64,000 nucleotides of DNA. Origin: Castor canadensis (lineage: Eukaryota; Chordata; Mammalia; Rodentia; Castoridae). Every line of letters starts with the position of its first letter. The stretch's first letter is position 1. The position numbers were made by a program, and so were the translations under genes. Shown here piece after piece: positions 33,701-46,991 of the stretch. The stretch lies in contig NC_133398.1 in assembly GCF_047511655.1 (NCBI RefSeq), positions 44,769,638 to 44,833,637 on the forward strand, given 5' to 3'. The notes under the pieces were generated by a model, which was given only the letters and a program-made list of their open reading frames with translations, had not been told where the DNA came from and did no database searches.

Positions 33701-36700
33701 TCAAAGACAAGTTGGTTACAGTTGTGTGGCTTCATATCTGGGTCCTCTATTCTGTTCCACTGGTCTTCATGTCTGTTTTTGTGCCAGTACCATGCTGTTT
33801 TTATTGTTACTGCTTTGTAATATAGTTTGAAGTCAGGTATTGTGATACCTCCTGCATTGTTCTTTTGACTGAGTATTTCCTTGGATATTCGTGGCCTCTT
33901 GTGTTTCCATATAAATTTAACGGTAGATTTTTCAATCTCATTATGAATGTCATTGGAATTTTGATGGGAATTGCATTAAACATGTAGATTACTTTTGAGA
34001 GTATAGACATTTTTACTCTGTTGATTCTACCAATCCATGAGCATGGGAGATCTCTCCACTTTCTATACTCCTCCTCAATCTCTTTTTTCAGAAGTGTATA
34101 GTTTTCCTTGTAGAGGTCTTTCACATCCTTTGTTAGGTTTACACCTAGGTATTTGATTTTTTTTGAGGATATTGTAAATGGAATTGTTTTCATATATTCT
34201 TTCTAAGTTTGTTCATTATTAGTGTATAGAAATGCTAATGATTTTTCTGTGTTGATTTTATATCCTGCTACCTTGCTGTAGCTATTGATGGTGTCTAGGA
34301 GCTTTTGAGTGAGTTTTTTGGGTCTTTAAGGTATAGGATCATATCATCTGCAAATAGGGATATTTTGACAGTTTCTTACCTATTTGTATTCCTTTTATTC
34401 CCTCTTCTTGCCTAATTGCTCTGGCTAGGAATTCCAGTACTATGTTGAATAGGAGTGGGGATAAAGGGCATCCTTGTCTAGTTCCTGATTTTTAGGGAAT
34501 GGTTTCAGTTTTTCTCTGTTAATTATAATCCTAGCTGTAGGTTTGTCATATATAGCTTTTATAATGTTGAGGTACTTTCCTTCTATTCCTAGTTTTCTTA
34601 GAGCTTTTATCATGAAATGGTGTTGGATCTTATCAAAGGCTTTTTCTGCATCTATTGAGATGATCAAGTGGTTTTTGTCTTTGCTTCTGTTAATGTGGTT
34701 TATTATGTTTATTGATTTTTGTATGTTGAACCACCCCTGTATTCCTGGGATGAAGCCTACTTGGTGGTGGTGAATGATCTTTTTGATGTGTTGTTGAATT
34801 CGGTTTGCCATTATTTTGTTGAGGATTTTTGCATCAACAAAGGAGATTGGTCTATAGTTCTCCTTTTTGGAGGTATCTTTGCCTGGTTTTGGGATAAGTG
34901 TAATACTGGCTTCATAAAATGTGTTTGGCAGTTTTCCTTCCCTTTCTATTCCGTGGAACAGTTTAAGGAGGGTTGGTGTCAGTTCTTTAAAGGTCTAATA
35001 GAATTCAGCAGAGAATCCATCAGGTCGTGCACTTTTCTTTTTGGGGAGACTCTTGATTGCTGCTTCAATTTCATTTTGTGTTATAGATGTATTCAGTTTA
35101 TTAATATCCTCTTGGTTCAGTTTTGAATGATCATATGTGTCTAGAAATCTGTCCATTTCTTTGAGATTTTCGAATTTATTTGAATATAGGTTCTCGAAGT
35201 AGTCTCTGATTTCCTGGAATTCCATGGTGTTTGTTGTTATCTCCCCTTTTGCATTCCTGATTCTACTAATTTGGGTTTTTTCTGTCCTCGTTTTAGTCAG
35301 GTTTGCCAGGGGTCTGTCAATCTTGTTTATTTTTTCAAAGAACCAACTTTTTTTTTCATTAATTCTTTGGTTTTTTGGTTTCTATTTCATTGATTTCAGT
35401 TCTTATTTTTATTATTTCTCTCCTTCTATTTGTTTTGGGATTTGCTTGTTCTTGTTTTTCTAGGAGATGAAACATTTCTAGGAGATGTATCATTAGGTCA
35501 TTGATTTGGGATCTTTCAGTCTTTTAAATATATGCCCTCTTGGCTATAAACTTTCCTATCAGGACTGCCTTTGCTGTATCCTATAGGTTCCGGTAGGTTG
35601 TGTTTTCATTTTCATTTACTTCCAGGAACTTTTTAATTTCCTCTTTTATTTCATCAGTGGCCCATTGTTCATTAAGTAGTGAGTTACTCAGTTTCCAGCT
35701 GTTTGCATGTTTTTTGTCTTTACTTTTGTTGTTGAGTTCTAGTTTTATTGCACTGTGATCAGATAGAATGCCTGGTATAATTTCTATTTTCTTATATTTG
35801 CTGAGGCTTGCTTTGTGCCTTAGGATGTGATCTATTTTGGAGAAGGTTCCGGGGGCTGCTGAGAAGAATGTATATTGTGTAGAAGTTGGATGAAATGTTC
35901 TATAGATATCAACCAGGTCCATTTAATCTATTGTATATTTTTGATCTAGTATATCTTTACTGATTTTTTGTTTGGATGACCTATCTGTTGATGATAATGG
36001 GGTGTTAAAGTCTCCCATGACCACTGTGTTGGAGTTAATATATGTTTTTAGGTCCTTCAGGGTATGTTTGATGAAATTGGGTGCATTGACATTGGGTGCA
36101 TATATGTTGATAATTATTATTTCCTTTTGGTCTATTTCCCCTTTTATTAGTATGGAATGTCCTTCTTTATCTCATTTGATCAATGTAGGTTTGAAGTCTA
36201 CTGTGTCAGAGATAAGTATTGCTACTCCTAACTATTTTCAGGGGCCATTGGCTTGGTAAATCTTCTTCCAGCCTTTCATCCTAAGCCTGTGCTTGTTTCT
36301 GTCAGTGAGATGGGTGTCCTGTAAACAACAAATTGTTGGATCTTCCTTTTTAATCCATTTCATCAAAGGGTGCCTTTTGATGGGGGAATTAAGTCTGTTA
36401 ACATTAAGTATTAGTACTGATGGGTATGTGGTGATTCCTGTCATTAGTTGTCTTAGTTGTTTGAAGGTTTGATTGTGTGTGCCTAAGTTGAGGTTACTCT
36501 CTACTTTCTTGCTTTTTCTTTTCCTGTAGTTTGGTGCTGCCTGCCCTTTCATGGTTATGTTGGGTTTCACTTTCTGTGTGCAGAATCCCTTGAAGAATCT
36601 TTTGTAATGGTGGCTTTGTGGTCACATATTGTTTTAGTTTCTGCTTATCATGGAAGACTTTTATTGCTCCATCTATTTTGAATGATAGTTTTGCTGGGTA

Positions 36701-39700
36701 GAGTATCCTGGGGTTGAAGTTAATTTCATTCAGTGCCCGGAAGATCTCACCCCAAGCTCTTTTTGCCTTTAATGTTCTGTTGAGAAGTCTGTTGTGATTT
36801 TGATGGGTTTACCTTTGTATGTTATTTGTTTTTTCTTTCTTACAGCCTTCAGTATTCTTTCTCGGGTCTCTGTATTTGTTGTTTTAATGATCATATGCCA
36901 TAGGGTAGATCTATTTTGGTCTGGTGTGTTTGGTGTTTTGGAAGTCTCTTGCATCTGTATGGGAATAGATTTCTCTAGATTTGGGGAATTTTCTGTTATT
37001 ATTTTGTTGAATATATTACGCATTCCCTTTGCTTGCACCTCTTGTCTTTCTTCAATGCCTGTGATTCTCAGGTTTGGTGTTTTCATGGAGTCAGTGAGTT
37101 CTTGCATTTTCTTTTCACAGGTCTTGAGTTGTTTAATAGTTCTTCGGATTTTCCTTTAATTACCATTTCACCTTCGAGTTCTGAGATTCTGTCTTCTGTT
37201 TGTTCTATTCTGCTGGATTGGCCTTCCATTTTGTTTTGCAATTCTGTTTCATTCTTTTTTCTGAGGTTTTCCATATCCTGAGTCATTTCCTCTTTAATGT
37301 TGTCTATTTTTGTCCTGAGTTCATTTATCTCTTTATTAATTGTGTTCTTTGTTTCACTTTGGTGTTTATACAGTGCTTCTGTGGTTTCTTTTATTTCTTC
37401 TTGTACCTTTTCAAATTCTCTATTTTTGTTGTCTTAGAATTTCTTGAGTGTCTCCTGTACATTTTGTTTGACCATATACAGTATCATCTCTATAAAATTC
37501 TCATTGAGTACCTGTAGTATTTCTTCTTTTAGATTATTCTTGTGGGCTTCATTGGGTTCTTTGGCATAGTTTATCTTCATTTTGTTGGAGTCTGGATCTG
37601 AGTATCTGTTTTCTTCATTTCTCTCTGGTTCCTATACTTATTTTTTGCTGTGGGGAAACTGGTTTCCCTGTTTTTTTCTGTCTTCCCGTCATTGCCCTTG
37701 GTATTGTTATTGTTCCTGTACTTTGTGCAGTTAAGTATTTTCTGGCTTGTAATAATAACAATGGTGAATTTAGAATAGAAGGCTGAGAGGAGATGGGAAG
37801 CAAAGAAGTTAAAAAGGGAAGAACAAATAAACAAGTAGATAAAAACAAAGAAACAAAAAGTTTCAAAGATATAAAGGGAGAGATAGTGTACTAATCAACA
37901 GTGAGCTGAACAGGCATCAGAGAGACAGGATTGAAAAATAAATAAATCAATGAATAAATGAAAAAATTTTTTAAAAATCTCCAAGTTCAAATGCAATAAA
38001 GTTTCAGTCTTAATAATTTTGGTGTTCATCCCTCAGCTTCCAGTCCTGGAGATGGTGTCTCAGAAATAGTTCTGTCATTGTCTCATCAAAGGGGAAAAAA
38101 ACCAAACAAAACAAAACGACACAAAACAAAAAAAACACCACAAAGTGTCCCAAGTTCAAATGCAATACAGTTTCAGTAAGTTTTTCAGCATGCAGGTGTA
38201 GTTAGGTTGTTGTATCATCAAAGGAAGAAAGAAAAAAAGAGTCTGAAGACAGTTCTGTGAATGGCTATCTGCGGCTGTGGCTTGCCTGCCCGCTGCTGTC
38301 AGCCTGCTGTTGCTGGAGGCGTTATTTATGCAGATCTCAGGGGTGAGCTTAACACTCACCTGGCCCCTCAGGCTTTGTTTACTTAGAGTTCTCATGGGCA
38401 TGACCACCACTGCTACAAGCTTTCCCCTTTCCAAGCACACTGGGGGAGGTGACACTGCACCCGCTTTCTCAGGCTAGTATGTTTGTTTACAGTTCACATG
38501 GGAATTGGGTCTTCCCCCTCTCCTGTGGAGTTTTCCTCCTGCTGCCACTTTTACAAGCTTTCCCTCTCCTGGTTGCTGGGCATGTGCCGCTGCTCCTGCC
38601 TTCTCCAGCCGGCTTGTTGTGAGGGATTCCCCTATCCCGCTCTTCGGCGCTGAGGGCTCCTCGCCCTTTTTGCTACGTGTCTTTTTTGTTATTGCTTATT
38701 ATTCAGTTTTTTTCTTTTTTCCCAGGTGGGGGTTGGTCTGTCCAGGGGGCTATGCTGATCTGGCCCAGGGCTGTCTGGGAGTACTGCGTGCCTCTTAGCT
38801 CACCTTGTGGTCTGTGTCTTCCCAAGCTGTCTGGGTGCTGGTGTCTGGTGGCAGCGCGGGAGCTCTCCTGGTTTTTCCATTTAACATGAAGTGGAGATGC
38901 TGTGCACAGGCTGGAGGTGTGGAGGGGTCAAAGTTTTGCCTCTTCTCGGTGGTTTTTCCTGTGAGGTGTGTCTCCAGTGTCTCTCCAAGATTTTATTTTA
39001 GGAGGCACGCTTTCTGCTTCCTCCCTCTAGCCGCCATCTTGGAATCCTCAGCCATACAATCTGAAATGTGCACATAGACATATCTCACCATGAGGGACTC
39101 TTCACTTAGGTACATCCAACATCAGAATTCAGTCTGGACAGTAGCCCTTTACTGTTCTTAAGTATGGGCGTGGGCCTGATATTTAAAAATTTCCAGAGCA
39201 TCACCAAGGCAGTGTTTTTCTAGCTGTGTGTGTGACTGCAGCTCCCAGCCAGGGCCTGCAGGAGGTTGTTTGTGTTCTTAATGATAGCCATTCTGACAGG
39301 AGTGGGGTGGAATCTTAACATGGTTTTAATTTGCATTCCTTTATGGCCAGGGATGTTGAGCATTCTTCATGTGTTTTTTGGTCATTTGGACTTCTTCCTT
39401 TGAAAAAGCTCTGTTTAGTTCACTTGCTCATTTCTTCATAGGGTCATTGATGTTTTGAAAGTTTAGTTTCTTTTGAGCTCCCTGTATATTCTGGTTATTA
39501 ATCCATTGTCAAATGTATAACTGGGAAAGATTTTTCTCCCATTCTGTGGGCCGCCTCTTCAATCTGGTGACCATTTCTTTTGTTGTACAGAAGATTTTTA
39601 GTTTCATATAGTCCATTTGTCAATCCTTTCTCTTAGTTGCTGAGCCATTGGAGTTCTATTTAGGAAGTTACTGCCTCTGCCTATAAGTTCAGTGTATTTC

Positions 39701-42700
39701 CTACTCTTTCCTGCATTAGCTTCAAAGTTTCAGGTCTTATATTCAGGTCCTTAATCCACTTTGAGTTGATATTTGTACAAGGAGAAAGAAATAGATCTAC
39801 CTTCAGTTTTCTGCATGCAGATATCTAGTTTTCCCTGCAACATTTGTTGAAGAGGCTTTCTCTTCTCCATTGTATGCATTGAGTGCCTTTGTCAAAAATC
39901 AGGTGGGCATAACTGCAAGGATTCACATCTGGGTCTTCTGTTCTGTTCCATTTGTCTTCATGTCTGTTTTTGTGCCAGTACCATTTTGTTTTTATTGCTA
40001 TGGCTCTGTAGTATAGTTTGAAGTCAGGTATTGTTATAACTTCAGCATTGTTCTGTTTTCTCAATATTGCCTTGGCTATTCACAGTCTTTTGTGCTTCCA
40101 AATGAACTCTAGGATTGATTTTTCCCCATCTCAACAATGACTTTAAAAAAGCAAAAACAGTATATTAATTCTGGAGGTTATTATGAATTTTTCAAAGTAA
40201 TAGAGGTATGGCTCAAGTGGTAGAATGCCTGCCTAGCAAGCGTGAGGCCCTAAGTTCAAACCCCAGTACCACCAAACAATAATAATAATAATAAAGTCAT
40301 AAAACTGTATTATGCAAAGAGATTTATGGCTTAGAATAAAATTTCCAAAGATAGCATCACAAAGCTATAGTTCTGTAGTATAGTTTGAAGTTGGGTATTG
40401 TTATAACTCCAGCATTGTTCTTTTTGCTCAGTATTGCCTTGACTGTCTGTGGTCTTTTGTGCTTCCAAATGAACTTTAGGATTGATTTTTCCATCTCTGA
40501 AATGAATGTCATAGGAATTTTGATGGACATTGCATTGAACATGTAGATTGGTCTTGGTAATGTAGCCATCTTCACAATATTGATTCTGCTAATCCATGAG
40601 CATGGGAGATCTTTCCATCTTCTGTAGTCTTCTTGAATTTCTTTCTTCTGTGGTTTATAGTTTTCATTTTAGAGCTCTTTCAGTTCCTTTGGTAAGTTCA
40701 TTCCTAGGTATTTTATTTTTTATGAGGCTATTGTAAATGGAATTGTTTTCCTATATTCTTTCTTAATCTGTTCATGTTGGTCTAGAAAGGCTAATGATTT
40801 TTGTAAATTAATTTTAGATACTGCTACTTTGCTGAAGGTGTTTATAATGCTTAAGAAGTTTCTTGTTGTTTTGGGGGTATATTAGGAATAAGTTCAAGTC
40901 ATCTGCAAATAGGGGTAGTTTGACTACTTCCTTTCCTATTTGAATTCTTTTTATTTCTTCTTCCTGTTTTATTCTGGCTAGGAATTCCAAAACTGTTGAA
41001 TTTTATAAGAGTGAAGAGAGTGGACACCCTTGTCTCCTTCTTGACTTTAGAGGAAATGTTTTCAGTTTTTCCCCATTTAGTATGATGCACCATAGGTTTG
41101 TCATATATAGCTTTATTATGTTGAGGTACATTCCTTCTATTTGTAGTTTCATCAGAGCTTTTATCAACAATGACTGTAAAAAAGCAAAAACAGTGTGATT
41201 AATTCTGGAGGTTGCTATGAATTTTTCAAAGTAATAAAACGGGTTGGAGATATGAGCCCAGTGGTAGAGTGCCTGCCTAGCAAGTGTGAGGCCCTAAGTT
41301 CAAATCCCAGTAACACCAAAAATAATAATAAAGTAATAAAACTGTATTATGCAAAGAGATTTATGGCTTAGAATAAAATTTCCAAAGGTAGCATCATATT
41401 TAAAAACTTAAGTTCTTCATCATAAGGAGATTTGAAAAGTTGGGTTAAGTTACTCAAAAAGGTGACTCTAGGAATGATTAAGATTCTAATTTGAAGATAC
41501 ATATAAGAGTTTGAATAAAATCTTTTCATGAAATATGAGTGAGCAAGTATTATAGAACTAATTAAATAATAGTGATTAAAATATATTTAGCTAAAAAGTG
41601 TTAGACATTTGATAATTGCATTTACATCTGTAAAGCTTTACATGTTGAGGTTGGTCATAAATTGATAGAGGGTGATAGTGAATAATGAGGTATTACTCAG
41701 ATTTCAGACACATTTGTGCTGTAAACTTGATTCTCTAAAGTACATATTTCAAAATTACATTTTGAGATGTAGTAAATAGTAATACTATCTGGAAAGATCT
41801 CTAAAGGAAATCCTTCTGTTTTATGAATTCTTAAAATATATGTGATAACTGATTTACATTTGGATAGATTTACATATTTTGAATGGGGAGGTTTTGTACC
41901 AATTGAAGCTTAGTGAATTGTTTGGCAAGGATTTCAAAGTCTCTATTTATGCTTGACTTCCTTCATTTTTAAATAAGAATTTTTAGACCTCACTTAAATT
42001 TGAGAAGAGATCTTTCCTAAATTTGGCATGGTGATGGAATTGTTACATGTGATAGTAAATGATGAACCATTGATTATGGCTTTTAAAGAAAATTATTCCT
42101 CAAAGAATAAAATTGAGTTTAAATTACATGGAAATTCTTTAGAAGTGTTTGTGGAGTATTGGACTTGTTTGGGGCTGTATTTGAACAAGTTACCAAGGAT
42201 TTCCATCAGAGGGGTGTTATTCTTTGCTTCTATTCTTAATTTTTTATTTCCCAGCTTATTCCATATTATGTAGTTTTTCTTCACTTCATTTTACTTCATT
42301 ATACAGGGTCAGAGTATTATTCCCATGCTTACTCGGGAAGTCATTCCTGTGATGGAATTGCTTTCATCTATGAAATCACACAGTGTTCCTGAAGAAATAG
42401 ATGTAAGTTCTATGGGAGCATTGTGTCCCTTTATCAGTGCCCCAGAGTTATTCTACTAGTATGTATATTAGTAATATTCTAGTTTTACTAGCTTGCATTT
42501 TGTTATACCATCATTCATATGAAGTATTAGCCACAAACAAGTAGTACGCTTACAATCCTGAATTTTCTGACTAAGCAGGCTGGTTTTTTTTTTTTTTTTC
42601 TGTGGTGGGAATGGAACTCAGGGCCTTGCACATGCTAGGCAACTGCTCTACTACTGAGCTATATCCCCAGCCTACAAACAGGCTTTTTTGATCTGTGATA

Positions 42701-43940
42701 GTTATAGCAAAATTAAATTTAGTTTATTTCACCTTTTTTTATGTTTCCTACTTCCAGTCCTTCTAAAATGCAGTCCTTTTTGAAACAAGTAAATGTGCAA
42801 ATTAGGGCTGTGGATAGACATTTACTTCACTAATTTAGTTTCCTTAATGGTTTGTTGAAATTTTAAATTTTGTAATTATGCATGTTTAGAGATACCCTTG
42901 CAAACTATTCTTACTGCTGTCTTTGTTATTAAGGTTGGTCTTCTAGTTTTGACAGCTCAGAAAGGGAAGTTTTAAAAATTGTTGCTTAACCTGCCTAACC
43001 AGCTTTTATTCTGAAAGGTTATGGTGGTGCACAGAGATTGTTTTATGGGTATTCCTGATGCTTAGAAATGAGGGCATTGTGTTATATTGAGTCTAGACTT
43101 CAGAAACTTATGTATAAAGTGTTCTTTTAATGCTGTGTGACAGCAGGACTAATTTTTTTTTTGTTACACCTTAGATAGCTGATACGGTACTCAGTGATGA
43201 TGATATTGGTGACAGTTGTCATGAAGGCTTTCTTCTCAAGTAAGAATTTTGTTTCTTCTCCAAAATGCTGGTGGAAGTGGATATAGATTGCATGCTTGCC
43301 CATGACAAGATTTGGAAGGAAGAAAATATTAGAGTCCATACTTACTCAGATTATTCTAGGAACAACATTGCATATTTGAACTGTTACTTATATGTGTGTT
43401 GTTTTTTCATTAGTTATTCCTGTAACATATCCAATGTCATTCCTTTCATAATTTAAAGAGGCTAAGTCTCCATAGTGCCCCGACAAGAAGTCTTGGTCCT
43501 TTGTTTGGTTTTGGTTCCCTCTTTTACTTCTCATTTAAGCTAAAGCAAGAAACCTTTCAAATTAAGTTGCATTATAGATGGACTTAAGTTATGTAGGCCT
43601 AGAAATGGAAGTTAATCATATTTTTTCATCTAACTGTGGGGTTTAGTGCTAGGATTCTAAAACCAAACTTGCCTGGATCACTGCTATATATAACCTTGGG
43701 CAAGCTACCTGAAGTTTCTGTGCCTCCATTTTCTCATCAGTAAAATGGTAATGATAATAGTACCTACTTTATAGAATTGTTGTAAATATTGAGTAATAAA
43801 TAATATAAAGCACTTAGAGCAGTGTCTGGTGCCAGATGACAGTGGCTCACACCTGTTATTCTAGCCACTCAGGAGATAGAGATCAGGAAGGTTGTATTTG
43901 AGGCCAGCCCAGGCAGTCCCTATTTCAAAAATACCCAACA

Positions 43941-43990
<50 letters not shown>

Positions 43991-46954
43991 CTGGCAAAGT
44001 AGTTCAAGTGGTAGAGTACCTGCCTAGCAAGCACGAGGCCCTGAGTTCAAATTCCAGCACCACCAAAAAAAAAAAGAAGAAATAGCTATTTATTAGGTCC
44101 CAATGTTTTGTCCCACTTAGTAAGTGCTATACATGTATTATGTCATCTTCTATTTTAGTGTTTCTTTACATTTGTAGATTGTCATGAACATTTTTTTAAA
44201 TGAGAAGTGAAAGACTAAATATTCACTTTTATGTACATTCTTTTCATTTAGGCCCATGATGGAATATCAGAGGTGTGAGTGTTCAACTTAAAAGTCTTAA
44301 TTGCTTGAATCAGAAGCACTTTAGTCCTGAATCTGCTCCTGTCAGCAATTCATACATTTTATTTTTTACTTTAAATAAATCATTAACCTCCCTACACATA
44401 AGCTATAAAATGATAATTTAGTAACTGGATTGTCTTAAGACTCAAATGACAATCTATAAAAGGCCTCTAGAAATGCAAAGTTTTATATAAATAAAAGATA
44501 GCTTTGATGTTCATCATGTAAAGCTGTTCTAGTTATGTCATACTCAGTCACTTTCTTTAAGTTTGTGAAGTCATTTTACAGCCAGTGTTTTCCATGTTTT
44601 CTTGAACCTACAGTGCCATCAGCTCACACTTGCAGACCTGTGGCTGTTCTATTGTAGTAGGTAGCAGTGCAGAGAAAGTAAATAAGGTAATTCATTTTGT
44701 ATTCCAAACTATGCCTGGCTTTTAATACTACCAACGTATCATGGATTATCATTTAAATGTTCCATTGCTCTTGAAATATTCTAATTGTATAAGGAATCAA
44801 TATAGTTTCACCAAATTACTGTGAACCCTGTGGCAAAAATGAGTTTGAAATAAACTTTTAATAGAAATTCGATAACTCATAAATACCAGCCTCAGTTTAT
44901 ATAAATGGTTTTGAGAAAAGTTTAAAATAAAATATTTTATGTCTTCTATCTCCCAATTTTATCTTTAAAAACATATAAAGATAGCCACATACCTTTGATC
45001 CTATCTCTAAAGAAATATTGTTTGATCATTCATCTTGACTTCATTATTTTGGTCTTCCCCCACATCTAACCATGTAGGGTTGCTACTAAATGGACAGTGG
45101 AGGTTATGCTTTAGTCAGTAATGTTTTGACTACTTCCTTCAGTGCTACATGCATTAATTAGCAATTAATGAATAGTTATATTTCCAAGCACTCAGTAATA
45201 AACTAAGGAATTTTGCACTTTTCTTTACTGACCGTTAATTAGGAAGCATCCAGAAATAAGTGTATATGTATATGTCAACTTAAGGAAACATAATTTTTTC
45301 TTAAGTTCTACATGGAAAATATGGGGGGGGGTGATTGTTTACTTAACAAAGATATTCATTGTTTTTACTTCTTTAATAAGGTACCCTGTGTACTTCTTGA
45401 ACTTTAATTTGTCAAAATTATATTTATCATACAACTATTTATGAAATTAGTATGCCTCTTTCATTATATTACATCTAGGGACTAGTGGTTTTATTTATTA
45501 TTTTTGTTACACCAAAAAAGTAGCTTTCCATATGTGACCCTGAAAGCTTTAGGGTTCTATGGAAGATCTTTTCAGTCAGCTTTATGAAGGGAGAAATACT
45601 GTATGGTTGGAGCAGTGTTTATTACATATGTATTTCCTTATCCATTATCTTTAGGTTTATCTTGCCTTTTATCTTTTTAATGTGAGAGAAAAGTTGCTAT
45701 TACTCTAGTTGAAAAACACTACTTTAACATATTAACTCTGAATATAGTCTGAATTCATAGTTATATGGCTTTTTATTCTTCCTAATAGAGCTTTAGGTCA
45801 AATCCTGTTAGAATCAGATTTCTAAGCTCCCACAAATGGTTTACTTATTTGAGATCAAATTTGATACATTAATTCTCTTTCTGTTGAAGAGTTTGGCAAC
45901 TCCTTGATAATCATTATAAAGAGATTTACATAGAGAACTGTTCCAACAGAAACTAATTCTGCCTAATTTAAATATATTTCATTTTCTTTGAAGTTGTTTG
46001 CTTGCTTAAAAAAGAGTTGTTACTGGGTAAATATACAGTCAATTATTATAAAAGGTTATTATTTCCACTGAAATTAGGTATCCCTGATTAAATAAGTTTG
46101 AGAAAGGCTGCATATTTTAACATTGACCTCAAGAGTCACAATATGTATTCAGATATTACAGATTTTGCAATATAAGCAATTACTTTACAAAGTATTTCTT
46201 AAACTGGGCCACCAAAAAAACTTTTTTAAATAATATGTTATATGTAATGGACAATTCCAGATGACTAAGGAACACTTGGTACTCAGGATGTATTTTATGG
46301 ACAGTAACAAAAATTTCTGTTTAAATTTCTTCCATAAGCAAACCAGGGGTCTTTTTACTTCATATTTAATGCCACACTCTTTTCTTTTGTAGATAGTGAG
46401 AACATTATGCCTTTTTCTGACTCCAGCAGAGAGAAAATGCTCCAGATTATGTGAAGCAGAATCATCATTTAAATATGAGTCAGGGCTTTTTGTACAAGGC
46501 CTGCTGAAGGTACACTTCCCATTTGTCACAAGAGAAACCAATTTTAAAAAATAATTTGTGAGACTCTTGGTCAAAATACTTCAGATATCAGCATTTCATG
46601 CATTTCATGTTTATATACCCAGGGACTGACTTCCTTTATAGAGTTGTGAGCATGGAGTGTATGTCTTACAGATTTATACTTAGTATCATCAGTGAAACAC
46701 CATGGAATATCTTTTATTGTCCAGGTGGTTCCCTGTGACTATGTGTCTAGCCTCAGGATTTAAAAAAAAATACATGCTTGAATCAGATTGTATCACTCAA
46801 TAGGAAATTGAATAGGAATATTCAATAGGAATATTTCTTTTTTACTGAGCAGACTTGAATTTTTATTTTACCATTTTGTGTTTTACTACCATATTCATTT
46901 AAGATTTTAAAACATCTTTAGAAGTGTGTAGGAATTGAGAAATTCATATATGTT

Positions 46955-46991
<37 letters not shown>

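Larger units (their letters stand above)
32160..39264 (-). mobile_element. near full-length L1, minus strand, inserted into the older L1
   Basis: On the minus strand, in order: a 5' UTR whose YY1-like ccaagatggcggc is at about 39035-39047, ORF1 remnants (about 36769-37330), ORF2 remnants with endonuclease (36238-36570), reverse transcriptase ([15 protein letters not shown] at about 34640-34700; a FADDM-type site near 34345) and C-terminal pieces to about 32700, a G/C-skewed 3' UTR and a poly-A tail (t run 32158-32172). The sequence gttgtttgtgtt flanks it at 32148-32159 and 39265-39276. ORF2 is split into at least eight frames, so it is dead. Confidence 0.95.
39997..41396. repeat. local tandem duplication (copy 1 39997-40363, copy 2 40364-41396)
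   Basis: Both copies begin in the L1 at gctat..ctctgtagtatagtttg and end after an ID-like SINE and aaagagatttatggcttaga to agcatca. Copy 1 lacks about 670 bases that copy 2 keeps (40498-41164). The deletion joint lies at a shared 'tc' before aacaatgact. The copies differ by scattered substitutions. Confidence 0.85.

Noticed and set aside
34719..37517. Plus-strand frames with apparent membrane-like, Phe-rich proteins
   Set aside because: They are the antisense of L1 ORF2/ORF1; poly-A-rich coding strands read backward give Phe/Leu/Ser-rich peptides.
43938..43987. Z-DNA-forming regulatory element
   Set aside because: CA runs can adopt Z-DNA, but the position in a SINE linker explains it as an ordinary microsatellite; nothing else supports a regulatory role.
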